From Salvator merianae (taxonomy: Eukaryota; Chordata; Lepidosauria; Squamata; Teiidae): a stretch of DNA of 64,000 bases. The notes under the pieces were generated by a model that was given only the letters and a program-made list of their open reading frames with translations, did no database searches and was not told the DNA's origin. Position numbers and translations under genes: made by a program. The stretch is taken from positions 49,386,143 through 49,450,142 of the forward strand of contig QVOM02000112.1 of the NCBI GenBank assembly GCA_003586115.2. The letters run 5' to 3'. The first letter of the stretch is position 1. Each line of letters opens with the position of its first letter. Below are positions 38,770 to 50,965 of the stretch, piece after piece.

Positions 38770-39195
38770 GCTCTTTCTCCATATGCTCTGTTCTGATAGC
38801 TGTTGCCTCTTGGCCAGTGAAGGTTTTTCATGAGTACAATCAGGTGTTCTGGAATGCCCATCTTCCTTAAAACTTTCTGCAGATTATCAACACGGTTAAA
38901 GACTTTCCTGTAATCAGTGAAACATACATGCACTTCCTTCTTAAACTCCTTTGCTTTTTTCCAGAATCCGTCTTATATCCATTTAGATATCTTAGTTCCC
39001 CTGCCTCTCCTAAAACCAGCCTGCGTATCTGGTAGTTCTCTTTCTATATAAGGTGGGAAACTGTTTTGAGTGATCTTTAACATAAACTTACTAGCATGTG
39101 AGATAAGAGAGATAGTACGGTAACTGGAACAGTCAGATTCCCTTTCTTGGGTATTGGTACATACCCTGACCTCTTACCAATCCATTGGCCAATCC
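38770..39195 (-). mobile_element. RTE/BovB reverse transcriptase fragment
   Basis: On the - strand it reads IGKRSGYVPIPKKGNLTVP (39185-39130), then SLISHASKFMLKI, LPDTQAGFRRGRGTK (near 39030-38990), FKKEVHVCFTDYRKVFNRVD (38945-38886) and LRKMGIPEHLIVLMKNL (38877-38825). This is the fingers and palm of BovB in order. Both ends are missing. It is less decayed here than in the other BovB pieces. Confidence 0.85.
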
Positions 39196-42100
39196 TAAAG
39201 GGTTCACTTTTTCTTTATCAGAAAAGAAGTTATGGGTGCAGAAATGCTAGGATTTATTCCAGAAGAATGTGGCACTGTTTTTATAGGTTGGATTATACAA
39301 TTTTTTAAAAATCCTAGTTTGGTTCTACTATCTTTTACTACTTAGCATTGTGCTTGTGTGTGTGTAGGAGGGTTTTGGAAGTAAGCAGTGTAAGGGGAAA
39401 AGAACTCAAGTAAAGAAAAATAGCAAGTCAGGAGGAAACCCCCACCTTGATAAAGGAATGGTGTTCCCCCCCCCCCCAGTAATGAATAACTGTAAATTAT
39501 TAAAGAAACATGATTGCTAAATGTTTTCTTACTGTATGGTAACATCCGTTAAAAATCACAGTTATGGAAAATTATGTGGTCTGAATATGTATGGGATATT
39601 TGATCTAGACCAGTTTTATTCATGTGATGCAAATAAAGTACTTGGTTCAGTTCCTTTTGTCTTGCTTTCATAGTAGATTTTTCTGTTTTGATTGTGCAGT
39701 GTAGGGTGAAAGAGCATGCTTACCTCTTACAATCCTTCTTTTTTAAAAAAAGATGAATTAATTCCGATTTTGAAGGACTCTGGAGAGCGAACTAATGAGT
39801 TGATCTAGCAGCGTGTGCTGCACGTCCTCCCACCCTTACAATATGCCTGTCAGATAGAATCTTGGCTGTTTGCCAGCACTTTGATTATGCAAGGTTTTTG
39901 TGTCCTAGTTATATCAGCAAAACACAGTTCTTGGTATCAGAAATCACACCTAAGGCTTTTCTGCTATGGTAAGTTCAGGTCAGAATTGTCAGGATTCTAA
40001 CAATGGATTTACAGTACTTGCATACTGTAAACTTTTTCCACCTGCCTATTCTGAAGTCTTGCACCATCAGTAAGAATCACAATAAAATCTGAACTCAAAA
40101 AACATCTCAATATTTACCAATAAACTTTTGTCGGTGACAGTTTTAAAACCTTTTGAAATGAATGCACTGGAGAAACAGAAGTCTAATTATGAGTACAAGT
40201 GTGAAATATGTGTAATTTTGTAGATACACGGATTCTTTGGTTTTGTTACATGCTTCGTGGGTGACTTTTATAAAAATCATATCAATAGACAAAGATTTTG
40301 AAGTAGAAAAGTCTCCTGGTGGATTAACTGTAAAATCATAATAATACACAGATCATACTATGGTACGTCACTGGCTTCACTTGCTGAGTCTCAAAGATTA
40401 TACCTTTAAAAAAATTCAGGCAGTTTCACGTAGCTAAATTGTCTTACTCATGATCTGAATTTCTAGAGATGAACGTCTGCCTTAAGGTATTGTATGTCGT
40501 CTCTGAACTGCAGTGGCCTCTCCTGCATAATAACTATTTCACACAACAGCAGCCAGCTTCAGTACTGCAATATTTGTACGAGGTGCAGATGTTCACTAGC
40601 TTCAGTTTGCTGCAGACATTTGGAGCTGGATATTTAATATATAGTTTGTAGCGCTGAAGACGGGAAACATTTTCTCTTTTGACAAAGGAGCTTTGTTCTG
40701 TGTTGACGTTTCTGTTGAATATCTCAAGACTATTTTTATTCTCTATAGTAGATAAGTAATAGTATTTTAAAGAAATAATTTTGCTCATATGCATGCTTTA
40801 AATATGCAGCTTTACTTATGTTTTATTATATTTGTAATGCCTGTCTGCATATTCTGGGTTGTCAACAGTTTTACAATGGGGGAAAATATTACATTATATT
40901 GTTTAATATTTTGTTTTGAAACTGTACAGAAGAAAAAGTGGTATTGTGGCAAGAGCTGAGATTTATTTTTGCTGTTGTAATGAAATATTTTCAAGGTAAA
41001 GCTTAGAATTTGTGATTTTGTTTTCATTAGCAGTGTTTTCCAGTGCAAGACCTAAAATTTCAAGCATCATCTCTTGTTTAAAACTGAACACTTGCTATTT
41101 AAAACACTGTTTTAAATAGTGTTACTTGATACTGACAGATCTGCTTTATCCTTTGGGGCGTGTTTTCTTTCTTTTTCGTAATACAAGAAGCACATGATCT
41201 CAGTAAATGTCATTTTTGTACTCTGCAAAGCTGTATATTGTTTAAGGCCTCTTAATGTAGGCTTTTGTGTTTCCTATTGTGGAAAATGCATTGTAGCATT
41301 TTCAGTTATTCTTATGTTTAACTATGTAAATATAGCTGTACCAACAGCCTTAAGGTATTTCTAGATATATTGCAGCTGTACTAATTCTTGACCCTTAGGA
41401 ATCTGCCGTTCATGTATAATGGGCTATTTTAGTTCTACATAAGATTAAAATATCCCATTTTTTGAAAGAAAGCATTCTTGGCATTCTGAATAGATAATTT
41501 GTTTGAAAAAGAAATTGTTGCTAAGAAATGGAGCCATTACAGCATGAATAGATTTTACTGTCACTTTTGAAGGATTCTCAAAATAAGTATTGGTTACTAT
41601 AGCACTAGTTCTTTGTGATCCATTTTGCATTGAAACACAGTTAGAATTTGGATTTTACATTTTATTTATTATTTTGATTTAATGAACACTTTTATAATAA
41701 CATTTTTGAATAAAGACTGTTTAAATAAGAGCAGACTATTGCATAGTTTCACAGATGTGATGAGGACTAAAGAATGTTTGTTGTAGGAATGTTTGTAGTA
41801 TCAGGAATCATTTTATTATGACAGGTTGTTACGGTGGATGATTGTTAATCACCTTGAAGCATGAATTGTTTGCATATTTCATTACTCTTATTTTGATAAG
41901 ATTGTTCAAGAAAGCAGCCTGGTTAGTTATGCTCATGATTTAACGATATTGCAAGAGTAAAATTAGAAATTGTTAAATAGTTTTGTTGTTTAGTATCAAT
42001 TCTAGAGAGTTTCTAAATTATTTTTGTACATCTGAATGTTTCTGTGAAAATACATTAACCTCATATATGCTATTTTTTCTGAATTAGTGTGAGTTCTTGA

Positions 42101-42698
42101 ATAATTTGATATGTTTGTTCATACAAATGATGTCAAAACAAATGTGTTCTGAAAATGCAGATTTAGTGACTTTCTGGTTACAAAGAAAAATGTTACATAT
42201 ATGTTAAAGGATATACCATATATGGAGTGTTTCAGTGTTTGCATAAAGTAATTTCCCAGATGTGTGAAACCTGACATTCATAATGCATCACTGGCTGTAA
42301 AGCAGTACTTCAGTAGTGGGAAATATCTTTTTTTGGAAATGGGATAGACTATGATAGTATCCAAAACTTCAGAGGTCACAGTCTTCAGTACTTGAGTTGT
42401 AGCTTAGGAATGCCAGGCCTTTTCATTTCTGAAGCAGCACCTGAATGCAGCACGCCCTGTGTATACATCTTTTTTATGGGTACTTATTTGTTCTTCCTAT
42501 ATTATAATGATTTTTAATGGAACAGTTAAAGCATAGCAAGAGTACTTAATCATTTGGACTCAAAATTGTCATAAGAATGTTTCTTCTTTAGGATGGTTAG
42601 AAAATGAATATGTGTAAGGTGATAGTAAATGTGTCTGTCAAATGATGCATTAAATTTCTTTGTGTTGACAGTATCAATTTCTGTGTTTCTTTTTACAG
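39196..42698. other. Intron, nothing firmly recognised
   Basis: A run of 10 or so C lies at about 39467-39477. The rest is A+T-rich sequence without an exon signature or a named repeat. The acceptor for the next exon has the tract TTTCTTTTTACAG. Confidence 0.4.
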
Positions 42699-42753
42699 CA
42701 TTTTCAGTTAGCTTTGGTTGACTGCAATCCTTGCACTTTGTCCAATGCTGAAA
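42699..42753 (+). CDS. KDM6A: KDM6A exon (3rd in window): TPR linker helix
   Basis: Reads [18 protein letters not shown] and ends with one base (A) of an isoleucine codon that is completed at 50931. The residues match vertebrate KDM6A closely. The acceptor is TTTTTACAG and the donor GTAAGT. This 55-base exon closes one TPR unit and leads into the next. Confidence 0.96.
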
Positions 42754-43573
42754 GTAAGTATTTCAAGTACTTATTGCATCTAAAATTTATTCAGTTTTTT
42801 GATTTACATGTTGGTCTTATAAGTCTAATGAGCCAATCTTTTTGACCAAGGACCGCTATGTATGTTCTACAGACCATGTACTGCATTAGAACAGGATTTC
42901 TTTATCTTCTACCCCCAGCATAAACATAGCAATTTAAAAGTTATCCAAAGTGTTAAAATATTAAATAAAATAAACTGCATTTTAAAAATTTCATTGTTTC
43001 TTATTACTGGTGCAATGACGTGCTGCTTTCTTGGAGAGAGCTGCACTGGCACACTGGGATTCAGGGGTTCTATACATTTCAGAGGAGATTACATTCACAT
43101 ATCAAAAGGTATGACATTCCACATTCTTTTTCCAGGCATAGGTCTAGTCGCATCTAAAAGCAAATAGTGTTACCATTTGGAAGTCCGGTTGCCCTTGGGC
43201 CCTCCAGAGACATCCTGTCCCTTAGCAGCTTGTTTTGTTGCTACTTAAAGCTATCTCTTGCTGTTTCTGTCACAGGAGCATGAAGTGATTTACACAAGCA
43301 AGACTTATGCTAGGAACAAGGAAATACAATGAGAGACAAGAGACAAATAAGACATCTAAAGGGAGGCAGCATCATATGATGCTTTACAGTTCCTCTACTT
43401 TGATTTGGCTAAGTTTCAAGAGTTCTATCTCTAATTCATTTATTAATTTTTCATCATCAATTTTCTCATTGTAACTACTTTCTGTTACACTTCCACAATA
43501 CAGAATCATCTTCCATGTTTTATGTCACTTTAGTTCCCTATTCTCTATAGAAGTAGAAAATCATCCCACCAAC
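42754..43573. other. Intron, unassigned part
   Basis: No repeat family or exon was recognised. The open frame 42862-43167 (+, 101 codons) has no domain. Confidence 0.4.
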
Positions 43574-44178
43574 TTGTCTTGTTGTTCAGTCATTGTGTCC
43601 GACTCTTCATGACACCAGCACACTAGGCTCTTTTGTCATCTACTGTCTCCCGAAGTTAACCGAAGCTCATGTTCATTACTTCCATGACACTATCCGGCTC
43701 ATCCTCTGCTGTCCCCTTCTTTTGCCTTCAGTCTTTTCCAGCATCAGATCTTTTCCAGTGAGTCCTGCCTTCTCCTTACGTGGCCGAAGTTTTTAAGCTT
43801 TAGCTTCAATAGTTGTCCTTCCAGTGAAACTATTGACTGGAATTGACTGATTTGATCTCCTTGCCGTACAGGTGACTCTCAAAAGTCTTCTCCAGCACCA
43901 CAGTTCAAAAGCATTGATTCTTCAGCACTCAGCCTTCCTTATGGTCCAACTCTCACAGCCATGTATTACTATTGGGAAAACCATAGCTTTGACTGTACAA
44001 ACTATTGTCAGCAACATCTTCTGTCTCTGCTTTTTAGTATGCTGTCCAGATTTGCCACAGCTTTCCTCCCAAGGGTGAAGCATCTTTTAATTTCAATGCT
44101 GTGGTCACTGTCTGCAGTGATCTTTGAGCCCATTAAAATAAAATCTGACACTGCTTCCATTTCTTCCCCCTCTATTTT
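43574..44178 (-). mobile_element. RTE/BovB LINE 3' end
   Basis: In + sense it starts TTGTTGTTCAGTCATTGTGT near 43579, the BovB terminus. The parallel with the copy at 26300-27040 continues block by block (TCATGTTCATTACTTCCATG, GACACTATCCGGCTCATCCT, and the part corresponding to 'FIFLGAEITADGD' near 44105-44160). It is 5'-truncated, with frames broken. Confidence 0.88.
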
Positions 44179-45119
44179 AAATAGTTTAAATGGTGTTCCT
44201 CTAATTCCTATGCTTGTATTTGCTTTCTACACCCAGCATAGTATTTTTTCCTTACCTTTTTACATCCCAGTATCTCATTTCTTGTTTCCTTTTTCCCCTA
44301 CAAGAAGTCCTTCCTAGAAATCTAGCATTTAGTAGCCAAAGGTTTCTCCGTTTCTTTAATGTTCTTCTTTTCTTCCTGTTTTCTCTAGAAATCCTGCATG
44401 GTGCTGTCTTCAGATCTTTGTTTAGCATTCACAAGTTCTATGAAACCTTTAATTTACCTTGTTATGGTTGTAGCCACTGCAAATTTCCTAAGGCATGTAG
44501 CTGCATGTTTTATGAATTCACCTCTTAGTGCTACTTTTCCCATGCTTTTGTTCATACTTTTTCTTTAAAACATATCCACTTAAAAAGTATAGTTAGAAAT
44601 CTTTCATTCTTGTAGTTTTCTACCCTCTTCTCCCTTTGAATCTGGCTATCAAAATCTAGCTTACAACTCCCTTGGTTTATGAAAATGTGTTTTATTTTCA
44701 TTCAATATTTAAATTGCCATTGCAATTTGTTGCCTCTCAGATGACTGATTTCAGATTCCCCAATTTAAAACCATCTCTCCATTAAGGATTTATACAATTT
44801 GAGGAGAAATATATGTCTTTAATCTGTTGCGGCAAACATACTGGAGGGCATTTGTACTACCACAGAGTAGAGCCTTACCATCTGCTACTTTATTTGACAA
44901 GTGTGATAAAATCCTATATAAGAACATACCTGGATATGAAATCAAAAACCACATGCTACTTAGATGTTCTGAGCAGCTTTATGTTTCTTTCATTTACCTG
45001 CTACAAAATACTATGTGTGGTATCAAAAGTTTGTACACTGGTTTGCAAGAATAGATCAAAGAACTTTTCAAATTTTAAAAGTATAAATATCTTTCTGTTG
45101 CATATGATTGTCCTGTGAA
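44179..45119. other. Intron, unassigned part
   Basis: Pyrimidine-rich then A+T-rich sequence without an exon signature. Open frames at 44214-44528 and 44813-45118 show no domain. Confidence 0.4.
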
Positions 45120-45998
45120 ATAAATTGAAACTGAATCCAGACAAGACGAAGATATTGTGTGTCATGTGTCCCGAGTCCAGGAAGTGAAGAGGCACCTGAT
45201 TCTGGATGGAGTTGTTTTGCCCAGAAAGAACAGATGCATGATTTGGGAATGCTCCTGGATTCATTGCTGTCATTTGAGACCCATGTGGCAGCCGTAGCCA
45301 GGAGTGCCTTCTGCAGTCTCTGATTGGTTCACCAGCTCAACCTTTCTTCGATGACGTAGCCATAGTGTTCCATGCTCTGGTAACTTCCAGATTAGACTGC
45401 TGTAATACATTCTGTGTGGGCCTACCCTTGAAAATGATTTGAAAGCTGGAATGCAGAATGTAGCAGCTTGATTGCTTACTGAGGTCTCTAGCCCGACACA
45501 CATAACTGATTGCTTATTTGCACTGAGCCCAAATCTGCACTTATTGCTTATTTGCTACTGAGCCCAATTCAGGGTGTTGATGCTAACGTATAAAGCCTTA
45601 AATGGTTTATGCCTGGGTTATCTGAAGGAGAGGCTTCTCCCATATATACCTGCCTGAGTATTAAGATCTCAAGGAGAAGGCCTTCTTGTAATTCTTCCTC
45701 TCTCAGAGAGGTGCAAGGGGCAGGGACATGCAGGAAGGCCTTTTCTGTGGTGGCTCCCAGACTTTGGAACAGGCTCCCTGTGCAGATTCACCAGACACCC
45801 ACATTATATGGTTTTCACCACCAGGCTAAAACATATCTCTTCACCCAGGCCTTTGATGTTTAGCTTTCTCTGAGTGGTGTCCTGCCAGGGAGGGAGGAGG
45901 GTTTATATTTTAAACCTATTTTAAGAATATTGTACTGTATGTATTTTACCTTTTTATCACTGTGACCTGCCTGGGGACCTTTCAGTGGAGAGCAGGAT
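45120..45998 (+). mobile_element. L2 LINE 3' end
   Basis: Starts with KLKLNPDKTKILCVMC-like residues (45125 on). It continues with 'GMLLDSLLSFETHVAAVARSAFCSL' in shifted frames, then the 'LLTYKALNGL..GYLKERL' block (45580-45640). RKAFSVVAPRLWNRLPVQIH (45734-45793) and the tail with GACCTGCCTGGGGACCTTTC (45963-45982) follow. The tail passes directly into a TAGA microsatellite. 5'-truncated and frame-broken. Confidence 0.88.

Positions 45999-46043
<45 letters not shown>
45999..46043. repeat. (TAGA)n microsatellite at an L2 3' end
   Basis: About eleven TAGA units follow the L2 tail without a gap. Reptilian L2 and CR1 elements often carry such short terminal repeats, which expand after insertion. 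This replaces the AATA-type terminal repeat seen on the copy at 3420-4411. Confidence 0.95.
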
Positions 46044-46189
46044 ATCTATCCATCTGTTAAAAAGCATGCTATAGCAAATTTGTTTGCTTTTGAAGTGCTA
46101 TGATATTCTATTTGTATAGGCAGTTTGCATTTGTTATTATTGGTTATTTATTTATTTATTCTAAAACATGGGTTCTGTAGCCAACTATA

Positions 46190-46480
46190 TTTTAAGAGTT
46201 AAGAAAAAAGGAAGATGAAAAAAAGAAAAGAACTGAGTCTGTATTGTTTAAAAATACTGAGTAAACCAGAAAAAAGATCTTGATCTGACCCCTAAATGAA
46301 CATAATGATGGTAGCAGGTAAATCTCTTTGGGAAAGCTGTTCCATATCCTGTGTGTAATCACCAAGAAAGTTCTTTTTCTTATGAGCAGCTGCCTCATTT
46401 TATTTGACAGGGGTACTTGGAGCATAATCTCCATGAAAGATTTCAGTCTTTAGTTAAATATGTAGAACACATATTTAGGT
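46190..46480 (-). mobile_element. LINE ORF2 C-terminal remnant, family unsure
   Basis: The - strand reads LVITHRIWNSFPKEIYLLPS then LCSFRGQIKIFFL, a decayed version of the block 'APRLWNSLP.EIR.APSL.SFR..IKT.LF' that ends L2- and R4-type ORF2. The fragment is short. Confidence 0.5.
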
Positions 46481-48190
46481 AACCTCATTCTGAATCATTT
46501 CTTCTTTTTCAACCATTATTTTTACTTACACTTTTATTTACAGTTACTGTTTTAAATTGTTTGTATGTAAACTGCTTTGGAATTATATGTCAGGAATAGT
46601 ATATAATTCAGTGTAAGATGGATTGGAAAGTCAGTTTATTTGTTTGTTTATTGGACTTACATACCAAAGATTTCATAGAAACTGTATGCAGTTTACAAGT
46701 AAAACATAAAACTCGAAATAAATAAAATGAAGCATAACATATTAATGAAACATAACATATTCAAAAATCTGTTATTAACTATGTTTTTTCACAGATGCGC
46801 CAACTGCACTGTCTTTTCAGTCAGTGATTTTGAATACCTTGTAGACTTCTGTACATACTACATATTTAATACAGTGTATTAAGCTAAACAAGGTATTATT
46901 TGAGTGCCTGTACCCAGCCATCACAAAGATAATATATGGCGTTTATAGTTTATCTTTTCTTCAAGGAGCCAAAGGTGTCGCACCCAGTATCCTCTGTTCC
47001 ATTTTATTCTCATACCGCTGTGGGATGGGTTACACTGATGGGCAATAATTGGCTCAAGGACCCTCAGTAAGCTGGTGCAACAGCAAAAACTGTCAGAAGC
47101 CATAGAGTATTAATGATATTAGATTGTCATCCTTAATCTTTATTCATATCTTAAACAGTTCAGAGAAACTGAATGCATTTATATATTGTATATTTTCAAC
47201 TTATAAATATTTTCAATACATTCAGAGTCATCTGACACTATGAACATACATATCCAAAATTCTTATGATGGTTCTTGTTTTTTTGTTTTCTTATATATAT
47301 TAGAATGGTTTAAACAATGATTAGTATTGTGATTTCTTAGATTAATAAATTACTTCAAACTCATGATGGTGATATGGTGGGTTGGAATGAAAATGACGGA
47401 TTTTTTTGATTTCACTGTAAATCATGAAGCTTTTTGAAAGAGTTGGTATGATACTAATGATCAATGAGTGTGCAAATACAACTTGGTGCAAATTAAGATC
47501 TGCTAACTTGTTTTTAAAAAATAATATGCTTTAAGAAAATCTTTCATTTGGCTTCCCTTCAGTGATGTTTATGTAGCATGAAATTTATAGCTTGATTACA
47601 TCTGTGTCAGTGGAAGCTTTACTTTTGCATCTAATAGCAGGTGTGCACATGTGTAAAAATTTTATTAGAATCATTCTTGGAGGAAAGGATTAAATCTCTC
47701 TGTCTGTTTTACCCACTCCATCTTTTGGAATCAACATGATTGTCAGTGCTTTATTTAACATTAAGTCCTGTTTCTTCTTTATATGGTTACAATAGATTAA
47801 ATTCTAAATCTTTGAAATGTATGTTCCTGTGATAGGCAAGTAGAAATGTTGTCTTTACCTTGTTGATTAACTTATTTAAATGCAAACCTTCAAATTAGAT
47901 GAAATGTAGTTCATGTAAATTAGCTTGTGTATAAGGGCAATCAAGGTAGATATTATCTACTTAGATTTTTAAGAAGTTTTTTATATAAATTCCCTCATCA
48001 AGGATTTCTCAGTTACTAAACCTACTATTTTGCTTTATTTCTGCTTGTATTTTTAATAAATGCTTTAAAATTTTTAAAATCTAAGATTTCACAGTAAGTT
48101 TGAAAATCATGGAATAAAAAAACTGGTCCTATTATGGATGAGCAACTGCCTAAGGAATCGAAAACAAAAACTAAAAGTAAATTAGCATGT
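46481..48190. other. Intron, nothing firmly recognised
   Basis: The stretch at about 46640-46740 with TTTATTTGTTTGTTTATTGG may be the A-rich end of a - strand LINE, but no block can be read. The rest is A+T-rich with no exon. Confidence 0.35.
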
Positions 48191-48449
48191 GGAGAGATTT
48201 TATACATCCTATCTCCTGTTTCTGTCCTGGGGCTTATGTTTTTAACAGATTTATAAATAATATGAAGTCAGATGTGATTAGTGGAATGGCAAAGTTGGCT
48301 GATACTGAAAGATGCAACAAGTGCTCTCCCCCAAGGATCTATCCTGCGACTAGTGCTTTTCAACATATTTATGAATGATCTGGAATCAGGCATGAATAGT
48401 GGAATAGCCAAGTTTCCTGATAGCACCAAATTGTTCAGAGCAAGTTGCT

Positions 48450-48660
48450 TTCAACTGTTGCTTCTGTTTCCTCTCTTCCACTTTTCCCTGCATTTTTTGT
48501 AACAATTGGATTACAGTCTTGTCCAGTGCCTCTGCCTTCTCCAGCAGTTTTTTGAAGGATCAGATCACCCTCAGAACAGCCTCCCGCTTCTCCATATCCT
48601 CCACCTCTCCCTGCCCTCAAATGCAAAAATGGAGGAGCCAAGTCATGTAGTCTTGAGGAA
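48450..48660 (-). pseudogene. Possible coding remnant with coiled-coil composition, unidentified
   Basis: On the - strand one frame reads VEDMEKREAVLRVI, a stop, then SFKKLLEKAEALDKTVIQLL and QKMQGKVEERKQKQQLKAT. The heptad-like leucine spacing and the E/K/Q-rich make-up look like a real coiled coil, not chance. It sits inside the CR1 copy, so it was inserted or is a rearranged piece. It could be a retropseudogene fragment or a LINE ORF1 coiled coil. I do not recognise the parent. Confidence 0.35.
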
Positions 48661-49023
48661 ATTTGGGCATGTTAACAGAGGCAGGATGCAGTCAGTCATA
48701 TGCACGATAGCAAAAATGTGCTTACTGAAACATGAAAATCAAAGTGTGATTGTATATACAAATCAGTGGCATGACCACATCTGTTGTTCTATCTACAGCT
48801 TTGATTGCCACATTTTAGAAGAGATATAATAGGAAAGACTCGAAAGAGAGTGAATAAAATGATCAAAAGGATAGAGGAGCTATCTTACAAGGAAAGGTTG
48901 CAGTATTTCAGACTGTTTTTAGTCTAGAAAGGAAGCAAATGACAGGGTGTATCATAGAAATGTATAAATTATGTATGGGGTAGACAAAGCAGATAGAGAG
49001 AAGCATTTCTCCCTTTCCCAAAA

Positions 49024-49665
49024 TACAGTGGAACCTTGGTTCACAAACTTAATTCATTCCAGAAGGCTGTTCGTGAACTGATTTGTTCACCAACCAAATC
49101 AGTTTTCCCCTTAAGAATTTTATGTAAATTTGATTGATCTGCTCCTGACCCAAAAATCACTCATTATAAAGCATTTTTACAAGAAGTTTACAGTACTTAA
49201 ATGCATAAATAATACAAAAAAAAGAAGCTCAGTAAATAGATGAAATAAATGAAAAAATCACTTTACTTGTAGTAAGGAGAGTTGATGGCCTAAATGAAAG
49301 GTGGTGAGAAGAGGGAGGGGGAGGGGGGGGGGGGAGGGGTTATTGTTTGGAAGGGGAATTCCCTTCCACAATAACGTCAGGTAAGTGTCCTTCTGGGGTT
49401 TTTTCTCATCTCTGCCTCTTTGCTGCTGCTGTTGCTTGAGAGTCACTGAAGTTCTGTCACACTAAAATCCTGTCCAAAGAGTTTCATTTCTGCCTCTGTT
49501 TGAGAATGTTTGCCTTTGTTTCAGCAGAGATACACGGCTGAGTCACACGGCTGATTCGCATTCCAAAACTTTGGATACAAACAGAGACTTTTTTTTTAGC
49601 AAAAAATTTGTTCATGTACCAATTTGTTTGAAAGGGAAGCATTCATGAACTGAGGTTCCAGTGTA
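49024..49665. mobile_element. Mariner/pogo-type non-autonomous DNA transposon nested in CR1
   Basis: The element spans 49026-49663. The left end CAGTGGAACCTTGGTTCAC and the reverse complement of the right end, CACTGGAACCTCAGTTCATG, are imperfect terminal inverted repeats. TA flanks both ends (49024-49025 and 49664-49665), the target duplication of Tc1/mariner-group transposases. Removing the element and one TA restores continuous CR1 sequence across the site. No transposase frame is present in the 638-base body, so it depended on an enzyme from elsewhere. It contains a G-rich tract at about 49309-49339. Confidence 0.8.
49309..49339 (+). repeat. G-rich tract with quadruplex-forming pattern
   Basis: Four or more runs of at least three G are separated by single A bases (GGGAGGGGGAGGGGGG pattern), on the + strand, which is the coding strand of KDM6A here. 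It lies inside the mariner-type element. A role in transcription is not shown by the sequence. Confidence 0.8.
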
Positions 49666-49945
49666 TTAGAACCAGGGGTCCCCCACTGAATTAAAATCCT
49701 GGAAAAATCATGATAGATAAAACGGAGAGGTGTTTTTGTTTTGTTTTGTGGAAGTCAGTGCTGCTTAGCCTTTATGGCAGTGTGACTGACTTTGGTAATT
49801 GGAGGCAATATGTCTCTTTAAATCAAGTTGTTAGGAGCAGGGTAAGCTCTGTGCTCAAGTCTTACTAGTGGGCCACTGACAACAGATTGCTGGACTAGAT
49901 GGGCCATGGGTCTGATCTAGTCGGAAATTTCTTATGTTCTTATGA

Positions 49946-50930
49946 ATATATATGAGGGCATGTAAATAGAGATAGTTGTTTGACTGAGGCTTTTAAGAGG
50001 GGAGGCCAAATTACGTTAAACTTAATCTCAGTCTCTTAAAGTGAGTGAACAGCACTGACTTCTGCGAAGAATACAAAGGATGAGAAGTCTGAAAAGGCAC
50101 TTTGAAGATGGAAGAGAATAAAATATGAGAAGTCTTTGCCTTGTCATCACTGTCCTGTAATTTCTGGTGTGCCCAAGGCTCATATTGTTTCTGTTAATTC
50201 GTTTATAAAGATCTTTTTTTGATATTGTTATTCTTAACCTTTAATTATGTATGTTGTTTTGTAATGCTGTGTAATGGACAATGGCTAAATCACTGAAATA
50301 AACTGAATATATTTAACTGAACTGTTTTTGTTGTTCAGACTTGCTCAGATCTTGAGATGATCATGATAGGAGAGGTATTGACTCAGAAAATAAGCAATAA
50401 AGTATGCTTCCTCTGTGGACCAGTCACTGGTGACTTCTAACATGAAGAAAGGTGATTGACTGGCAGACAGGTTGTTTTGCTGCAACCAGTAGAGTTCAGT
50501 TTCCTAACATGCCAAACAATATGATATCTTCTGCTGTGAATATTCTGTGGTATATAATAACGTATTTATTTAGTACGGCCCAGCAAACGCAGCACAGCTG
50601 GGAATGTCCACTGCTTTCATAAACCAGTGCATTGGCTTGTAAGTTTGCTGGCTTGGCCTGGGCTTCCAGTGTATGTGCATATATTCAGGCCAGTATGGTT
50701 GTGGAGAGATGGTGTAGCTGAATTTGTTTCGATGTATCTTTTTCTCTATGTAACATGATGATGTCTTTTAACATCTATAGATACCCTTTCTTTCTCACCT
50801 TTCCTCTAATTTATCACACACAATCTCCCACAGAGAAATGTACAGATAGATATGTATACTTTTGCAGAGATCTCTGTTTTTTTTCTGCTGAATACCTATT
50901 CCTAATACCTGTGTTTTCTTAAATTTACAG
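49946..50930. other. Intron, unassigned part
   Basis: No exon or repeat was named. An A-rich end with AATAAA-like sequence near 50295 could be the tail of an old retroposon. The acceptor before 50931 is TTCTTAAATTTACAG. Confidence 0.35.
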
Positions 50931-50965
50931 TTCGGTTTCATGTTGCTCACTTATACGAGACCCAG
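50931..50965 (+). CDS. KDM6A: KDM6A exon (4th in window): 35-base mini-exon in a TPR helix
   Basis: Joined to the A at 42753 it reads IRFHVAHLYETQ, matching the KDM6A segment that opens the next TPR unit. It differs by R for Q and V for I from the human protein as I recall it. The acceptor is AATTTACAG and the donor GTAGGT; it ends on a codon boundary. The 35-base size fixes the phase between the 55-base exon before (one extra base) and the 94-base exon after, which supports it as real. Confidence 0.95.

Larger units (their letters stand above)
48191..49945 (+). mobile_element. CR1 LINE, decayed, split by a DNA transposon
   Basis: The first part (48280-48445) contains, in shifted frames, 'GSILRLVLFNIFMNDLESGMNSGIAKF' pieces (FNIFMNDLESGMNSGIAKF) and STKLFRA, the CR1 palm. 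After an unrelated stretch (48450-48700), the later ORF2 resumes (MIKRIEELSYKERLQYF near 48860-48910, then CIIEMYKLCMG). At 49023 it is interrupted by a mariner-type element and continues at 49666 with NTRTRG-type sequence (TTAGAACCAGGGGTCCCCCA). It ends near 49945 with the CR1 tail TAGTCGGAAATTTCTTATGT. Nothing in it can be active. Confidence 0.85.
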
